Positions 17,168-25,846 of a stretch of 64,000 bases of DNA are shown in pieces (position 1 is the first letter of the stretch; every line of letters starts with the position of its first letter). A program made the translations under genes and the position numbers. The notes beneath the pieces are model-generated. The model searched no databases. It saw only the letters and a list, made by a program, of their open reading frames with translations, and was not told the DNA's origin. This DNA is from an uncultured Schaedlerella sp. (lineage in GTDB: Bacteria > Bacillota > Clostridia > Lachnospirales > Lachnospiraceae): NCBI GenBank assembly GCA_934435195.1, contig CAKSAJ010000011.1, positions 29,660 to 93,659 on the forward strand, read 5' to 3'.

Positions 17168-18193
17168 ATGGATAAGAAAAATATTGATTGGGAGAACCTT
17201 GGATTTGGATATGTTCAGACAGAGAAGCGTTATGTTTCAAACTTCAAAGACGGAAAATGGGATGATGGAGTCCTGACAGAAGATGCGAACATCGTTCTGA
17301 ATGAATGTGCAGGAGTACTTCAGTATGCACAGACAGTATTTGAAGGTATGAAAGCATATACAACAGAAGATGGACGAATTGTTGTATTCCGCCCTGATTT
17401 GAATGCAAAACGTATGGTTGATTCTGCGAAGAGACTCGAGATGCCTCCGTTCCCAGAAGAGAGATTTGTAGATGCGATTGAAAAGGTTGTTAAGGCAAAT
17501 GCTGAATATGTACCGCCATACGGTTCAGGAGCAACTTTATATTTAAGACCTTATATGTTTGGAAGCAATCCGGTTATCGGAGTAAAACCTGCAAATGAGT
17601 ATCAGTTCCGTATTTTTGCTACACCGGTAGGACCATACTTCAAAGGTGGAGCAAAACCTGTAACAATCTGTATTTCAGATTTTGACCGTGCTGCACCGCA
17701 TGGAACAGGACATATCAAGGCCGGATTGAACTATGCTATGAGCCTGCATGCAATTGTGACAGCTCATGCAAATGGATTTGATGAGAACATGTATCTTGAT
17801 TCTGCTACAAGAACAAAAGTAGAAGAGACAGGTGGAGCAAACTTTATTTTTGTAACAAAAGATAATAAAGTTGTAACTCCTCATTCAAATACAATTCTTC
17901 CATCTATTACAAGACGTTCTCTGATGTATATTGCAGAGCATTATCTTGGACTTGAAGTAGAAGAAAGAGATGTATATGTAGATGAACTGAAAGATTTCGC
18001 AGAGTGTGGTCTGTGTGGAACAGCAGCTGTTATCTCACCGGTAGGTAAAGTTGTTGACCATGGAAAAGAGATTTGTTTCCCAAGCGGAATGGAGAAGATG
18101 GGACCGATCACTCAGAAATTGTATGATACATTGACAGGTATCCAGATGGGACGTATCGAAGCTCCGGAAGGATGGCTGAAAGTAATCGAATAA
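17168..18193 (+). CDS. ilvE: Branched-chain amino acid aminotransferase
   Basis: PLP-dependent transamination of branched-chain 2-oxo acids, the last step of BCAA synthesis. It is 341 residues, fold type IV. The catalytic PLP lysine is expected in HIKAGLNYAMSL (about 180-190), with EETGGANFIFV and GLCGTAAVISPVG downstream. The long form (about 340 residues) fits the eukaryote-like/Firmicute IlvE class. I choose ATG 17168 over an in-frame ATG at 17153 because GGAGG (17155-17159) lies between them at the right distance. It has its own promoter, and a terminator follows. Confidence 0.95.
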   Translation: MDKKNIDWENLGFGYVQTEKRYVSNFKDGKWDDGVLTEDANIVLNECAGVLQYAQTVFEGMKAYTTEDGRIVVFRPDLNAKRMVDSAKRLEMPPFPEERFVDAIEKVVKANAEYVPPYGSGATLYLRPYMFGSNPVIGVKPANEYQFRIFATPVGPYFKGGAKPVTICISDFDRAAPHGTGHIKAGLNYAMSLHAIVTAHANGFDENMYLDSATRTKVEETGGANFIFVTKDNKVVTPHSNTILPSITRRSLMYIAEHYLGLEVEERDVYVDELKDFAECGLCGTAAVISPVGKVVDHGKEICFPSGMEKMGPITQKLYDTLTGIQMGRIEAPEGWLKVIE

Positions 18194-18262
18194 TTCGGTT
18201 GATTTTTCGGATATAATTTGAAAAACAGAACCTGCAGAGTATTTGCAGGGTGGATAAAAGAG

Positions 18263-18303
18263 GGTGCATTCACAAAAAATGTGAATTGCATCTTCTTTTT
18301 TTG
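18263..18303 (+). terminator. Terminator after ilvE
   Basis: Stem GTGCATTCAC / GTGAATTGCATC with an A-rich loop and one bulge, followed by TTCTTTTTTT. A smaller hairpin, CCTGCA/TTGCAGG, lies just upstream at about 18231-18249. Confidence 0.75.
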
Positions 18304-18312
18304 ACAAGGCTG

Positions 18313-18341
18313 TTTACAAGCATTTTACAGAATGATATGAT
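18313..18341 (+). promoter_or_regulatory. Promoter of the secreted-protein gene at 18380
   Basis: TTTACA at 18313-18318, 17-bp spacer, TATGAT at 18336-18341. A perfect TTGACA lies at 18301-18306 but is too far from this -10 to pair with it. Confidence 0.6.
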
Positions 18342-18379
18342 AAAATGAAATGGAATTTTAGAATGGAAGTAAAACAGTA

Positions 18380-19627
18380 ATGAAAAGGTGTATATATACC
18401 CTTGCTTTTTTCTGTATGCTTTGTTTTGGGTGGATGTTGAATCCCTTGACGGTGCATGCGGAGATTGCATCAGACCGGGCGTTTGATGGAGCAGTGTGGG
18501 AGAAGATTATAGAGGATGATATAGAGGCGGCAGGTGGTGTCGTACAATCTATGTGTGTGACAGATTATTATATCATTATGATGGAGAATGTTGCAGAGGA
18601 CGGCACGACACCGGATATTATAAAAGCATATTACCGGTATGACCACGATGAGAATGGACAGCCTGTTGAACGGTATTCCCTTGCAAAACGTGTGCAGGAT
18701 ATGTGTTGTGAACATTGTAACGGAATGGCATTTAACCCGAATACAAGAGAAATCGTGGTTGCATTGTATACAAGCTATAATGCGGAAAACCGAGGCTGTA
18801 TTTTTTTGCTGGATGCAGATACGTTGGAATTCAAAGGCCGGCTGAAGATTTCAGATGATTATAATATACTCGGAATCGGTTATGATCAGACGGAGGATTG
18901 TTATTATATTCAGACAAATGCAGATGGAGGATATACATTTAAAAAGCTGGACAGTCAGTTTCAGATCATAGATGATTACGGAACGATGGAAGGCTATTCT
19001 AAGGGGACGAATTTTCAGGATCTTTATGTGAGCGGGGATTATATTATTAATTTACCATTGACCTTGAACATGGGAATTGGGGATTATATTAATATGTATT
19101 CTATCTCCAGAAGAGCGATGGTGTCGGATACACAGATGAATTTCAATTTTGAAGGAGTAAGTGCAGATGAACCGGAAAGTATCTGTGAATTAGAACCTGG
19201 ATTATTTGCGGTAACAGTGACGCAGTCATATGCAGACGGTAGAAGAACTGTGGCAGTCTATAAGACGATGGTTCCTTATAATTTTCCGGCGGCAGATATA
19301 CAAAAGAACACAGAGCCGATAAGTGAAGATGTGAGCACACCGGAAATCGTGTCCAGTGAAAAACAAGAAGATCAGCATGTTATCTCAACTCCTGTAAAGC
19401 AAAAGGTGTCAAGCCTTGCGAAGTTAAAGAGCAAGATCAAGCTGCCATCAGTAAAGCAGGTTTTAAAGGTTGTGTTATTGCTTGTGGTTGCAATTGTTCT
19501 GTTCCTTGCATTTTATATGCGGCTTATCGCTATCAGACGAGAACGTCAGCGCAAGCTTGAAAAGGCAAGGAGAGAGCGAAAAGCGATCAGAGAAAAATAC
19601 GAGGACGAAGAAAGAAAAATATATTGA
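18380..19627 (+). CDS. Secreted, membrane-anchored protein of unknown function
   Basis: A 415-residue protein I do not recognise. It has a cleavable-looking signal peptide (MKRCIYTLAFFCMLCFGWML, cleavage near VHAEI). A 320-residue extracellular part is rich in short beta-like segments and aromatic/Asp pairs (LDADTLEFKGRLKISDD), which could form a beta-propeller. A Ser/Thr/Pro/Lys-rich linker and one membrane helix at about 353-378 (VVLLLVVAIVLFLAFY) follow, then a strongly basic tail (RRERQRKLEKARRERKAIRE) inside the cell. The topology suggests an envelope sensor or scaffold. It has its own promoter; the methyltransferase gene follows after 15 nt. Confidence 0.7.
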   Translation: MKRCIYTLAFFCMLCFGWMLNPLTVHAEIASDRAFDGAVWEKIIEDDIEAAGGVVQSMCVTDYYIIMMENVAEDGTTPDIIKAYYRYDHDENGQPVERYSLAKRVQDMCCEHCNGMAFNPNTREIVVALYTSYNAENRGCIFLLDADTLEFKGRLKISDDYNILGIGYDQTEDCYYIQTNADGGYTFKKLDSQFQIIDDYGTMEGYSKGTNFQDLYVSGDYIINLPLTLNMGIGDYINMYSISRRAMVSDTQMNFNFEGVSADEPESICELEPGLFAVTVTQSYADGRRTVAVYKTMVPYNFPAADIQKNTEPISEDVSTPEIVSSEKQEDQHVISTPVKQKVSSLAKLKSKIKLPSVKQVLKVVLLLVVAIVLFLAFYMRLIAIRRERQRKLEKARRERKAIREKYEDEERKIY

Positions 19628-19642
19628 TAAACGAGGTAGAAG

Positions 19643-20416
19643 ATGGAAGCATATACAAGTTTTGCAGTAGTGTATGATACGTTCATGGATAATGTGCCTT
19701 ATGAAGAATGGGGAGAATATTTACATGGATTGTTATTGGAATATGGGGTTGAAGACGGACTGGTTTTAGATCTTGGATGCGGGACCGGAACAATGACTGA
19801 AATTTTAGCTTCAAAGGGTTATGATATGACTGGAGTAGATTTTTCAGAAGAAATGTTGGATATTGCAATGCAGAAACGCGCGAAGAGTGGACATGATATA
19901 TTGTATCTGATACAGGATATGCGGGAATTTGAACTGTATGGAACTGTCAGAGCCATTGTAAGCGTTTGTGATTCTATGAATTATCTTACAGAAGATGGTG
20001 ATTTGGAGCAGGTGTTCAGACTTGCCAATAATTATCTGGATCCGGGCGGATTATTTATTTTTGATATGAATACAGAATATAAATATCGTGAAATGTTGGG
20101 GGACCAGACAATCGCAGAAGAACGCGAGAATTGTAGTTTTATTTGGGACAACTATTATTATGAGGAAGAAAAGATCAATGAATATCAGTTGTCTTTGTTT
20201 GTGGAAGATCCGGTTTTAAGTGAAAAGACGGGACAGGATATCTGTAGAAAATTTCAAGAGATGCACTATCAGAGAGCGTACAGTCTTGCAGAAGTAAAGG
20301 CAGCATTGGAAGTGGCAGGGATGGAGTTTATTGCGGCTTACGACGCATTTACAAGAAATCCGGTGCATCAGAACAGTGAGCGCATGTATATCATTGCGAG
20401 AGAACAGGGAAAGTAA
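19643..20416 (+). CDS. Class I SAM-dependent methyltransferase
   Basis: A 257-residue methyltransferase. SAM-binding motif I is VLDLGCGTGTMTEIL at about 40-54, the motif II acidic residue lies in DMTGVDFSEEML, and the post-motif region is IVSVCDSMNYL. It resembles small-molecule methyltransferases (Methyltransf_25 type), but no substrate can be assigned. It is 15 nt from the upstream membrane-protein gene and 15 nt from hslO, so it is probably part of a short operon. Confidence 0.85.
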   Translation: MEAYTSFAVVYDTFMDNVPYEEWGEYLHGLLLEYGVEDGLVLDLGCGTGTMTEILASKGYDMTGVDFSEEMLDIAMQKRAKSGHDILYLIQDMREFELYGTVRAIVSVCDSMNYLTEDGDLEQVFRLANNYLDPGGLFIFDMNTEYKYREMLGDQTIAEERENCSFIWDNYYYEEEKINEYQLSLFVEDPVLSEKTGQDICRKFQEMHYQRAYSLAEVKAALEVAGMEFIAAYDAFTRNPVHQNSERMYIIAREQGK

Positions 20417-20431
20417 GAGAGGAGAATAGAT

Positions 20432-21310
20432 ATGTCAGACTATATAGTAAGAGCAACAGCGGCAAATACACAGATTCGTGCATTTGCTGCATCAACAACA
20501 GAATTGGTAGAGGAGGCGCGCAAGCGTCATCAGACAAGCCCGGTTGCGACAGCAGCGCTGGGACGTCTGCTTACAGCAGGTGTGATGATGGGAAGCATGA
20601 TGAAGAATGACAGTGATGTATTGACATTACAGGTTCAGTGTGGCGGTGAGATCGGAGGAATGACGGTGACTGCAGACAGCCACGGAGATGTAAAAGGATA
20701 TGTGAATAATCCGGATGTTATGCTGCCACCAAAGAATGGCAAGTTAGATGTCGGAGGCGCATTGGGACCAGGATTTTTGAATGTAATCAAAGATATGGGA
20801 CTAAAAGAGCCATATTCAGGACAGACTATGCTTCAGACAGGTGAGATTGCAGAAGATCTGACCTATTATTTTGCAACATCAGAGCAGGTGCCATCTTCTG
20901 TCGGTTTGGGTGTTTTGATGGAGAAAGACAATACAGTGCGCTGTGCCGGTGGATTTATTGTACAGGTAATGCCATTTGTTGAGGATGAGGTTCTTGATAA
21001 ATTAGAGGCCAATATCCAGAAGATTCAATCTGTAACAGCGATGCTTGATAATGGACACACTCCGGAAGAGATGCTGAATCAGGTTTTGGAAGGGCTGAAT
21101 GTAGAGGTTACAGATACGCTTCCTGCTAAATTTAGCTGTAATTGTTCAAAGGATAGAATTGAAAAGGCGATTATCAGCATTGGTAAAAAGGAAATACAGG
21201 CTATGATCGATGATGATAAACCAATTGAAGTGAAGTGTCATTTCTGTAATACAGCGTATAAATTTGAAGTGGAAGAGTTAAAAAAGCTGCTTAAGAAGGC
21301 AACGAGATAA
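20432..21310 (+). CDS. hslO: Redox-regulated chaperonin Hsp33
   Basis: Cytosolic holdase chaperone activated by oxidation. It is 292 residues. The conserved zinc-binding cysteines are near the C-terminus: CNC in FSCNCSKDRI and CHFC in VKCHFCNTAYKF, giving CxC-N(27-32)-CxxC. The N-terminal core has GRLLTAGVMMG and QCGGEIGGMTV. RBS GAGGAG lies upstream of ATG 20432. Both switch motifs are intact, so oxidation sensing should work. Confidence 0.95.
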   Translation: MSDYIVRATAANTQIRAFAASTTELVEEARKRHQTSPVATAALGRLLTAGVMMGSMMKNDSDVLTLQVQCGGEIGGMTVTADSHGDVKGYVNNPDVMLPPKNGKLDVGGALGPGFLNVIKDMGLKEPYSGQTMLQTGEIAEDLTYYFATSEQVPSSVGLGVLMEKDNTVRCAGGFIVQVMPFVEDEVLDKLEANIQKIQSVTAMLDNGHTPEEMLNQVLEGLNVEVTDTLPAKFSCNCSKDRIEKAIISIGKKEIQAMIDDDKPIEVKCHFCNTAYKFEVEELKKLLKKATR

Positions 21311-21380
21311 CACGATGAAATGTCATGACAATGAAAGTTCTAAGTTAAAAGAACCGGATAAGAAACAGGAGTGATGAAAG

Positions 21381-23306
21381 ATGAAACAGGGATTTGTAAA
21401 GGTTGCAGCCGTAACGCCAAATCTTCAGGTTGCAGATGTAGAGTACAACACAGGAAAAATTTGTGAGGCAATTGATGCAGCTTATGAGAACAGAGCGAAA
21501 GTTGTTGTTTTTCCGGAGCTGTGTATTACAGGGTATACGTGTAGTGATCTGTTTTTGCAGGATATATTGTTGGAGGAATCAAAGCAGGCATTATTAAAAA
21601 TAGCAAAATATACAAGAAACAAGGATATGCTGATTTTTGTTGGAATGCCGCTTATGCAGGATGGAAAGCTCTACAATGTGGCAGCAGCATTAAATAAGGG
21701 AGAGATTTTAGGATTTACTACAAAAACATTTCTTCCGAATTATGGTGAATTTTATGAAATGCGTCAATTTACACCGGGACCAAAAGAGGCAAGATGGATT
21801 TTGTTTGAAGGAAACAAAGTTCCGTTTGGTCCGCAGATTTTGTTTGAATGCACGACGATGCCAAATCTTGTAGTATCAGCTGAAATATGTGAAGATGTAT
21901 GGGCTCCACTGCCACCTAGTATTCAGGCAGCGTTAGAAGGTGCAACGCTTATAGTGAACTGTTCAGCCAGTGATGAGACGATTGGCAAGAGCAGTTACAG
22001 AAGAGAGCTGATCAAAGGACAGTCGGCTCGTTTGCTTGCCGGATATATTTATGCCAATGCAGGAGAGGGCGAGTCAACAACAGATCTTGTGTTTGGCGGA
22101 CATAATATTATTGCCGAGAATGGTTCTATATTGAGAGAATCAAGAAGATTTGTGAATAGAGCAATTTATTCGGAGATTGATATCAATCGTCTGGTTGGTG
22201 AGAGACGTAAGAATACAACATTTCAGGTAAATGATGTACCAGGTTTGATACGTGTTCCGTTTTATCTTGAGATGGAGAAGACCTATCTTACAAGAAAGTT
22301 TTCAAAACATCCATTTGTGCCATATAATGAGCGTGAGAAAGCAAGAAGATGCGAGGAAATTTTAAATATCCAGGCAATGGGTTTGAAAAAACGCCTTGCA
22401 CATACACATGCGAAGACAGCAGTTGTTGGAATATCAGGAGGCTTAGATTCTACGCTTGCATTGATTGTAACGGCAAGAGCATTTGATATGTTAAAGAAAG
22501 ATAAAAAGCAGATTATAGCGATTACAATGCCTTGTTTTGGAACAACGGACCGCACATATCAGAATGCCTGCAAGATGTCGAAACAGCTTGGAGCAACGCT
22601 TATAGAAGTGCCAATCGCAGAGGCAGTGAATATTCATTTCCGTGATATCGGACACGATCCGAAGGATCACAGTGTAACATACGAAAATGGACAGGCGAGA
22701 GAGCGTACTCAGGTCTTGATGGATATCGCAAATAAAGATGGCGGTATGGTTATCGGTACAGGTGATCTGTCAGAGCTGGCGCTTGGATGGGCAACATATA
22801 ATGGCGATCATATGTCTATGTATGGGGTAAATGCTTCGATTCCAAAGACATTGGTAAGACATCTTGTGCAGTATGCAGCGGATACGACAGTAGATAAAGA
22901 ATTAAAGCAAGTACTTTATGATGTGCTGGATACACCGGTAAGTCCGGAATTATTGCCTCCGAAAGATGGGAATATCGCACAGAAGACAGAAGATTTGGTT
23001 GGACCGTATGAATTACATGATTTTTATTTGTATTATTTGCTTCGTTTTGGGTTTGAACCAAGTAAGATTTTCCGTCTTGCGAAATATACATTTGAAGATA
23101 CATATGATGATGTTACGATTTTGAAATGGCTGGAGACATTCTGTAAAAGATTTTTCGCACAGCAGTTCAAACGTTCATGCCTTCCGGATGGACCAAAAGT
23201 AGGTAGTGTAGCATTATCTCCGAGAGGAGACTGGAGAATGCCAAGTGATGCCTGCGTAGCAGTGTGGCTGAAGGATTTGGAGAATATTTCGTTGTCAGAT
23301 ATTTAA
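21381..23306 (+). CDS. nadE: Glutamine-dependent NAD+ synthetase
   Basis: Final step of NAD synthesis: amidation of nicotinate adenine dinucleotide using glutamine. It is 641 residues with two domains. The N-terminal nitrilase-type glutaminase has its catalytic Glu in VFPELCITGY (about 46), Lys in TKTFLPNYGEFYE, and Cys in SAEICEDVW (about 175). The C-terminal synthetase has the PP-loop GISGGLDST at about 352-360 and TGDLSELALGW. The glutaminase domain means glutamine, not only ammonia, can serve. A bidirectional terminator follows, before the convergent purine operon. Confidence 0.96.
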   Translation: MKQGFVKVAAVTPNLQVADVEYNTGKICEAIDAAYENRAKVVVFPELCITGYTCSDLFLQDILLEESKQALLKIAKYTRNKDMLIFVGMPLMQDGKLYNVAAALNKGEILGFTTKTFLPNYGEFYEMRQFTPGPKEARWILFEGNKVPFGPQILFECTTMPNLVVSAEICEDVWAPLPPSIQAALEGATLIVNCSASDETIGKSSYRRELIKGQSARLLAGYIYANAGEGESTTDLVFGGHNIIAENGSILRESRRFVNRAIYSEIDINRLVGERRKNTTFQVNDVPGLIRVPFYLEMEKTYLTRKFSKHPFVPYNEREKARRCEEILNIQAMGLKKRLAHTHAKTAVVGISGGLDSTLALIVTARAFDMLKKDKKQIIAITMPCFGTTDRTYQNACKMSKQLGATLIEVPIAEAVNIHFRDIGHDPKDHSVTYENGQARERTQVLMDIANKDGGMVIGTGDLSELALGWATYNGDHMSMYGVNASIPKTLVRHLVQYAADTTVDKELKQVLYDVLDTPVSPELLPPKDGNIAQKTEDLVGPYELHDFYLYYLLRFGFEPSKIFRLAKYTFEDTYDDVTILKWLETFCKRFFAQQFKRSCLPDGPKVGSVALSPRGDWRMPSDACVAVWLKDLENISLSDI

Positions 23307-23360
23307 AAGAATAAGTCATTAGCTGGGAAGAGAAAATCTTCGCAGACAGATAATAAAGAA

Positions 23361-23404
23361 AAGAGGCAGGATATCCGTTGAACGGACAACCTGCCTCTTT
23401 TCTC
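23361..23404. terminator. Bidirectional terminator between nadE and arcC
   Basis: AAGAGGCAGG (23361-23370) and CCTGCCTCTT (23390-23399), with an inner TCCGT/ACGGA stem. T-rich tails on the + strand (TTTTCTCTTT) and, on the opposite strand, TTTTCTTTATTATC suit both convergent genes. Confidence 0.8.
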
Positions 23405-23474
23405 TTTAGGTGTTGAAATAAGTATAGCTATAAATAATAGCAAAATTGATCTTGAAAGATAAATCTTATAAAAA

Positions 23475-24419
23475 TTAAAGTGAAATACGTGTACCAGTTA
23501 CTCCATTGATACCGTCTTTTGCTTTTTCAAGTAATGTGATCAGTGCCTGACGACCAGGTTTTGATTCTGCAAAGTCAACAGCAGCCTGAACTTTTGGAAG
23601 CATAGAACCAGGAGCGAAGTGACCTTCTTCCATGTACTGTTTTGCTTCCTCTACTGTCATATGATCGATCCATTTTTCATCTGGTTTTCCGTAGTTTACA
23701 GCAACTTTCTCTACAGCTGTAAGGATGATAAGGAAGTCAGCGTCCAGATCTTTAGCCATCAGACAGCTTGCGAAGTCTTTATCGATAACTGCGCTGGCAC
23801 CTTTTAAGTGATTTCCCTGCAATGTAACAGGAATACCGCCACCGCCACAAGCGATAACAAGTTCACCTGCATTAACCATGTTACGGATTGTTCCAATCTC
23901 AACGATTTCCTGTGGCTTTGGAGAAGCAACAACACGGCGATATCCACGTCCTGCATCTTCTTTCATAATATAGTTATATTTCTCAGCCATCTCATCAGCC
24001 TGTTCTTTTGTTAAGAAACGTCCGATTGGTTTTGATGGATTTTCGAAAGCCGGATCATTTTCATCTACACGAACCTGTGTGATCATTGTAGCAACCGGAA
24101 TATCTGTGATTCCACGATTTAACAATTCTTCACGTAATGCATTCTGCAAGTCATAACCGATGTAAGCCTGGCTCATCGCAACACAAACAGAAAGTGGTGT
24201 GTTAGGCTGTTTTTCATCTTCATGAGTTAAAGCAAGCATAGCATTATTGATCATACCAACCTGTGGTCCGTTACCATGTGCAACAACAACTTCACAGCCT
24301 TCTTCAATCAGATCAACGATTGCACGAGCTGTAATTTTAACTGCTGCCATCTGCTCTGGAAGTGTATTGCCAAGAGCATTTCCCCCGAGAGCAATGACAA
24401 TTCTCTTCTTTTTAGACAT
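23475..24419 (-). CDS. arcC: Carbamate kinase (YqeA/ArcC-like)
   Basis: Transfers phosphate from carbamoyl phosphate to ADP, giving ATP, CO2 and ammonia. It is 314 residues from ATG 24419, which follows GGAGG by 7 nt. Family motifs are RIVIALGGNALG at the N-terminus, VAHGNGPQVG (about 50), YRRVVASPKPQEIVEI, VIACGGGGIPV, and DKDFASCLMA. It is the last gene of the leftward regulator-ygeX-ygeY-ygeW-arcC run, downstream of a carbamoyltransferase; that placement suggests it harvests ATP from carbamoyl phosphate released during purine breakdown. It is equivalent to yqeA in the E. coli cluster. Confidence 0.93.
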   Translation of the reverse strand: MSKKKRIVIALGGNALGNTLPEQMAAVKITARAIVDLIEEGCEVVVAHGNGPQVGMINNAMLALTHEDEKQPNTPLSVCVAMSQAYIGYDLQNALREELLNRGITDIPVATMITQVRVDENDPAFENPSKPIGRFLTKEQADEMAEKYNYIMKEDAGRGYRRVVASPKPQEIVEIGTIRNMVNAGELVIACGGGGIPVTLQGNHLKGASAVIDKDFASCLMAKDLDADFLIILTAVEKVAVNYGKPDEKWIDHMTVEEAKQYMEEGHFAPGSMLPKVQAAVDFAESKPGRQALITLLEKAKDGINGVTGTRISL

Positions 24420-24453
24420 TTTATATTCCTCCAAACGAAATTTTTGTTTTTAA

Positions 24454-24484
24454 AACCAGAAGCGAAACAGGCTCGCTTCTGGTT
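24454..24484. other. Intercistronic hairpin between ygeW and arcC
   Basis: AACCAGAAGCGA (24454-24465) and TCGCTTCTGGTT (24473-24484) form a 12-bp perfect stem with a 7-nt loop. On the transcribed (minus) strand only TTTT follows before A-rich sequence, so termination would be partial at best. It could tune arcC output relative to upstream genes. Confidence 0.6.
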
Positions 24485-24519
24485 CGTTATAAGACTATGT
24501 TTAATTTGTGCTCAAAATC

Positions 24520-25716
24520 TTATTCGAAAATTCTTGGGCATCCTTTTTCTTCCAGTTTTTTCAAGATCTCTGTTGGGTTCTCGAATTTAGCAAGGAAGAT
24601 CATAGCTGCGATGATATATGGTTTGAAGCTAGCTTCTTTGTAAAGTGGATCTCTGTAACGATCGAATACAGAAGCGTCTACTTCACCTTCTTCACAGCTT
24701 ACGCCTGTGATATCAGCTGGCAGGCAGTGCATGTAAAGAGCTTTTCCGTCTTTTGTTGTAGCCATAAGCTCTTCTGTACAAGCCCAGTCTTTGTGCTCTG
24801 CGTTCTGAGCAAGAAGTTCTTTCTCAAGTTCTTTGATACCTTCTGTATCACCATTTCCGTACAGTTCTGTACGTTTTTCCATAGCTGCGAATGGAGCCCA
24901 GCTCTTTGGATATACGATATCAGCATCTTTGAAAGCTTCAGCCATGTTGTTTGTTTTTGTGAATGATCCGCCTGATTTTTTAGCGTTTTCTTCAGCAACT
25001 TTTTCTACATCTTCGAATACTTCGTATCCTTCTGGATGAGCAAGAACAACGTCCATTCCGAAACGTGTCATAAGTCCGATGATTCCCTGTGGAACTGAAA
25101 GTGGTTTACCATAAGATGGAGAGTAAGCCCATGTCATAGCAAGTTTTTTACCTTTCAAATTCTCAACTCCGCCGAACTCGTGGATGATGTGAAGCATATC
25201 AGCCATTGCCTGTGTTGGGTGGTCGATATCGCACTGAAGGTTAACAAGTGTAGGTTTCTGCTCTAAGATACCGTCTTTGTTTCCCTGTGTTACAGCGTCA
25301 ACAACTTCGTGCATATATTTGTTACCTTTTCCGATGTACATATCATCACGGATACCGATTACATCAGCCATGAAAGAAATCATGTTAGCTGTTTCACGAA
25401 CTGTTTCACCGTGAGCAACCTGAGATTTTCCTTCGTCAAGATCCTGAACTTCAAGACCTAACAGGTTACAAGCAGAAGCGAAAGAGAAACGTGTACGTGT
25501 AGAGTTATCACGGAATAAAGAGATTCCAAGTCCGCTTTCAAATACTTTTGTAGAGATGTTGTTTTCTCTCATGTAACGAAGAGCGTCAGCTACTGTAAAT
25601 ACAGCTTCGATTTCGTCGTCTGTTTTCTCCCATGTTAAGAAGAAATCACCATTGTACATCTCTTTGAAGTTTAATGCGTTCAATTTGTCAATATATCCCT
25701 GTAATTTTGCGTCCAT
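24520..25716 (-). CDS. ygeW: Knotted carbamoyltransferase YgeW
   Basis: A 398-residue member of the aspartate/ornithine carbamoyltransferase superfamily. The carbamoyl-phosphate loop is FRDNSTRTRFS (about 67-77), with HPTQ in DIDHPTQAMADM and HCLP in LYMHCLPADITG. Length and sequence fit the YgeW group, whose physiological substrate is not settled; it is not a standard ArgF or PyrB. RBS GGAGG precedes ATG 25716. It lies between ygeY and arcC, so carbamoyl phosphate formed in the reverse direction could feed carbamate kinase. Confidence 0.92.
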   Translation of the reverse strand: MDAKLQGYIDKLNALNFKEMYNGDFFLTWEKTDDEIEAVFTVADALRYMRENNISTKVFESGLGISLFRDNSTRTRFSFASACNLLGLEVQDLDEGKSQVAHGETVRETANMISFMADVIGIRDDMYIGKGNKYMHEVVDAVTQGNKDGILEQKPTLVNLQCDIDHPTQAMADMLHIIHEFGGVENLKGKKLAMTWAYSPSYGKPLSVPQGIIGLMTRFGMDVVLAHPEGYEVFEDVEKVAEENAKKSGGSFTKTNNMAEAFKDADIVYPKSWAPFAAMEKRTELYGNGDTEGIKELEKELLAQNAEHKDWACTEELMATTKDGKALYMHCLPADITGVSCEEGEVDASVFDRYRDPLYKEASFKPYIIAAMIFLAKFENPTEILKKLEEKGCPRIFE

Positions 25717-25732
25717 TATAAAATCCTCCTAA

Positions 25733-25785
25733 TAATTGTTTTTTAATAATTGTTTTAATGGATGGCGTCCGGCGGACCAGACGCC
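25733..25785. other. Direct repeats and GC-rich hairpin before ygeW
   Basis: Two copies of AATAATTGTTTT lie just before the ygeW ribosome site (about 25733-25756). They are followed by GGCGTC (25764-25769)/GACGCC (25780-25785), extended by inner pairs. Further on (about 25820-25842) is a CTCGCTAAGCG stretch seen elsewhere in the window. These sit in the ygeY-ygeW gap of about 130 nt and may be processing or regulatory structures. Confidence 0.45.
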
Positions 25786-25846
25786 TGAAATTGGTTTTGA
25801 GTGTATAATGCTAAGTTCAATGCAATCTCGCTAAGCGATTAGTGCA

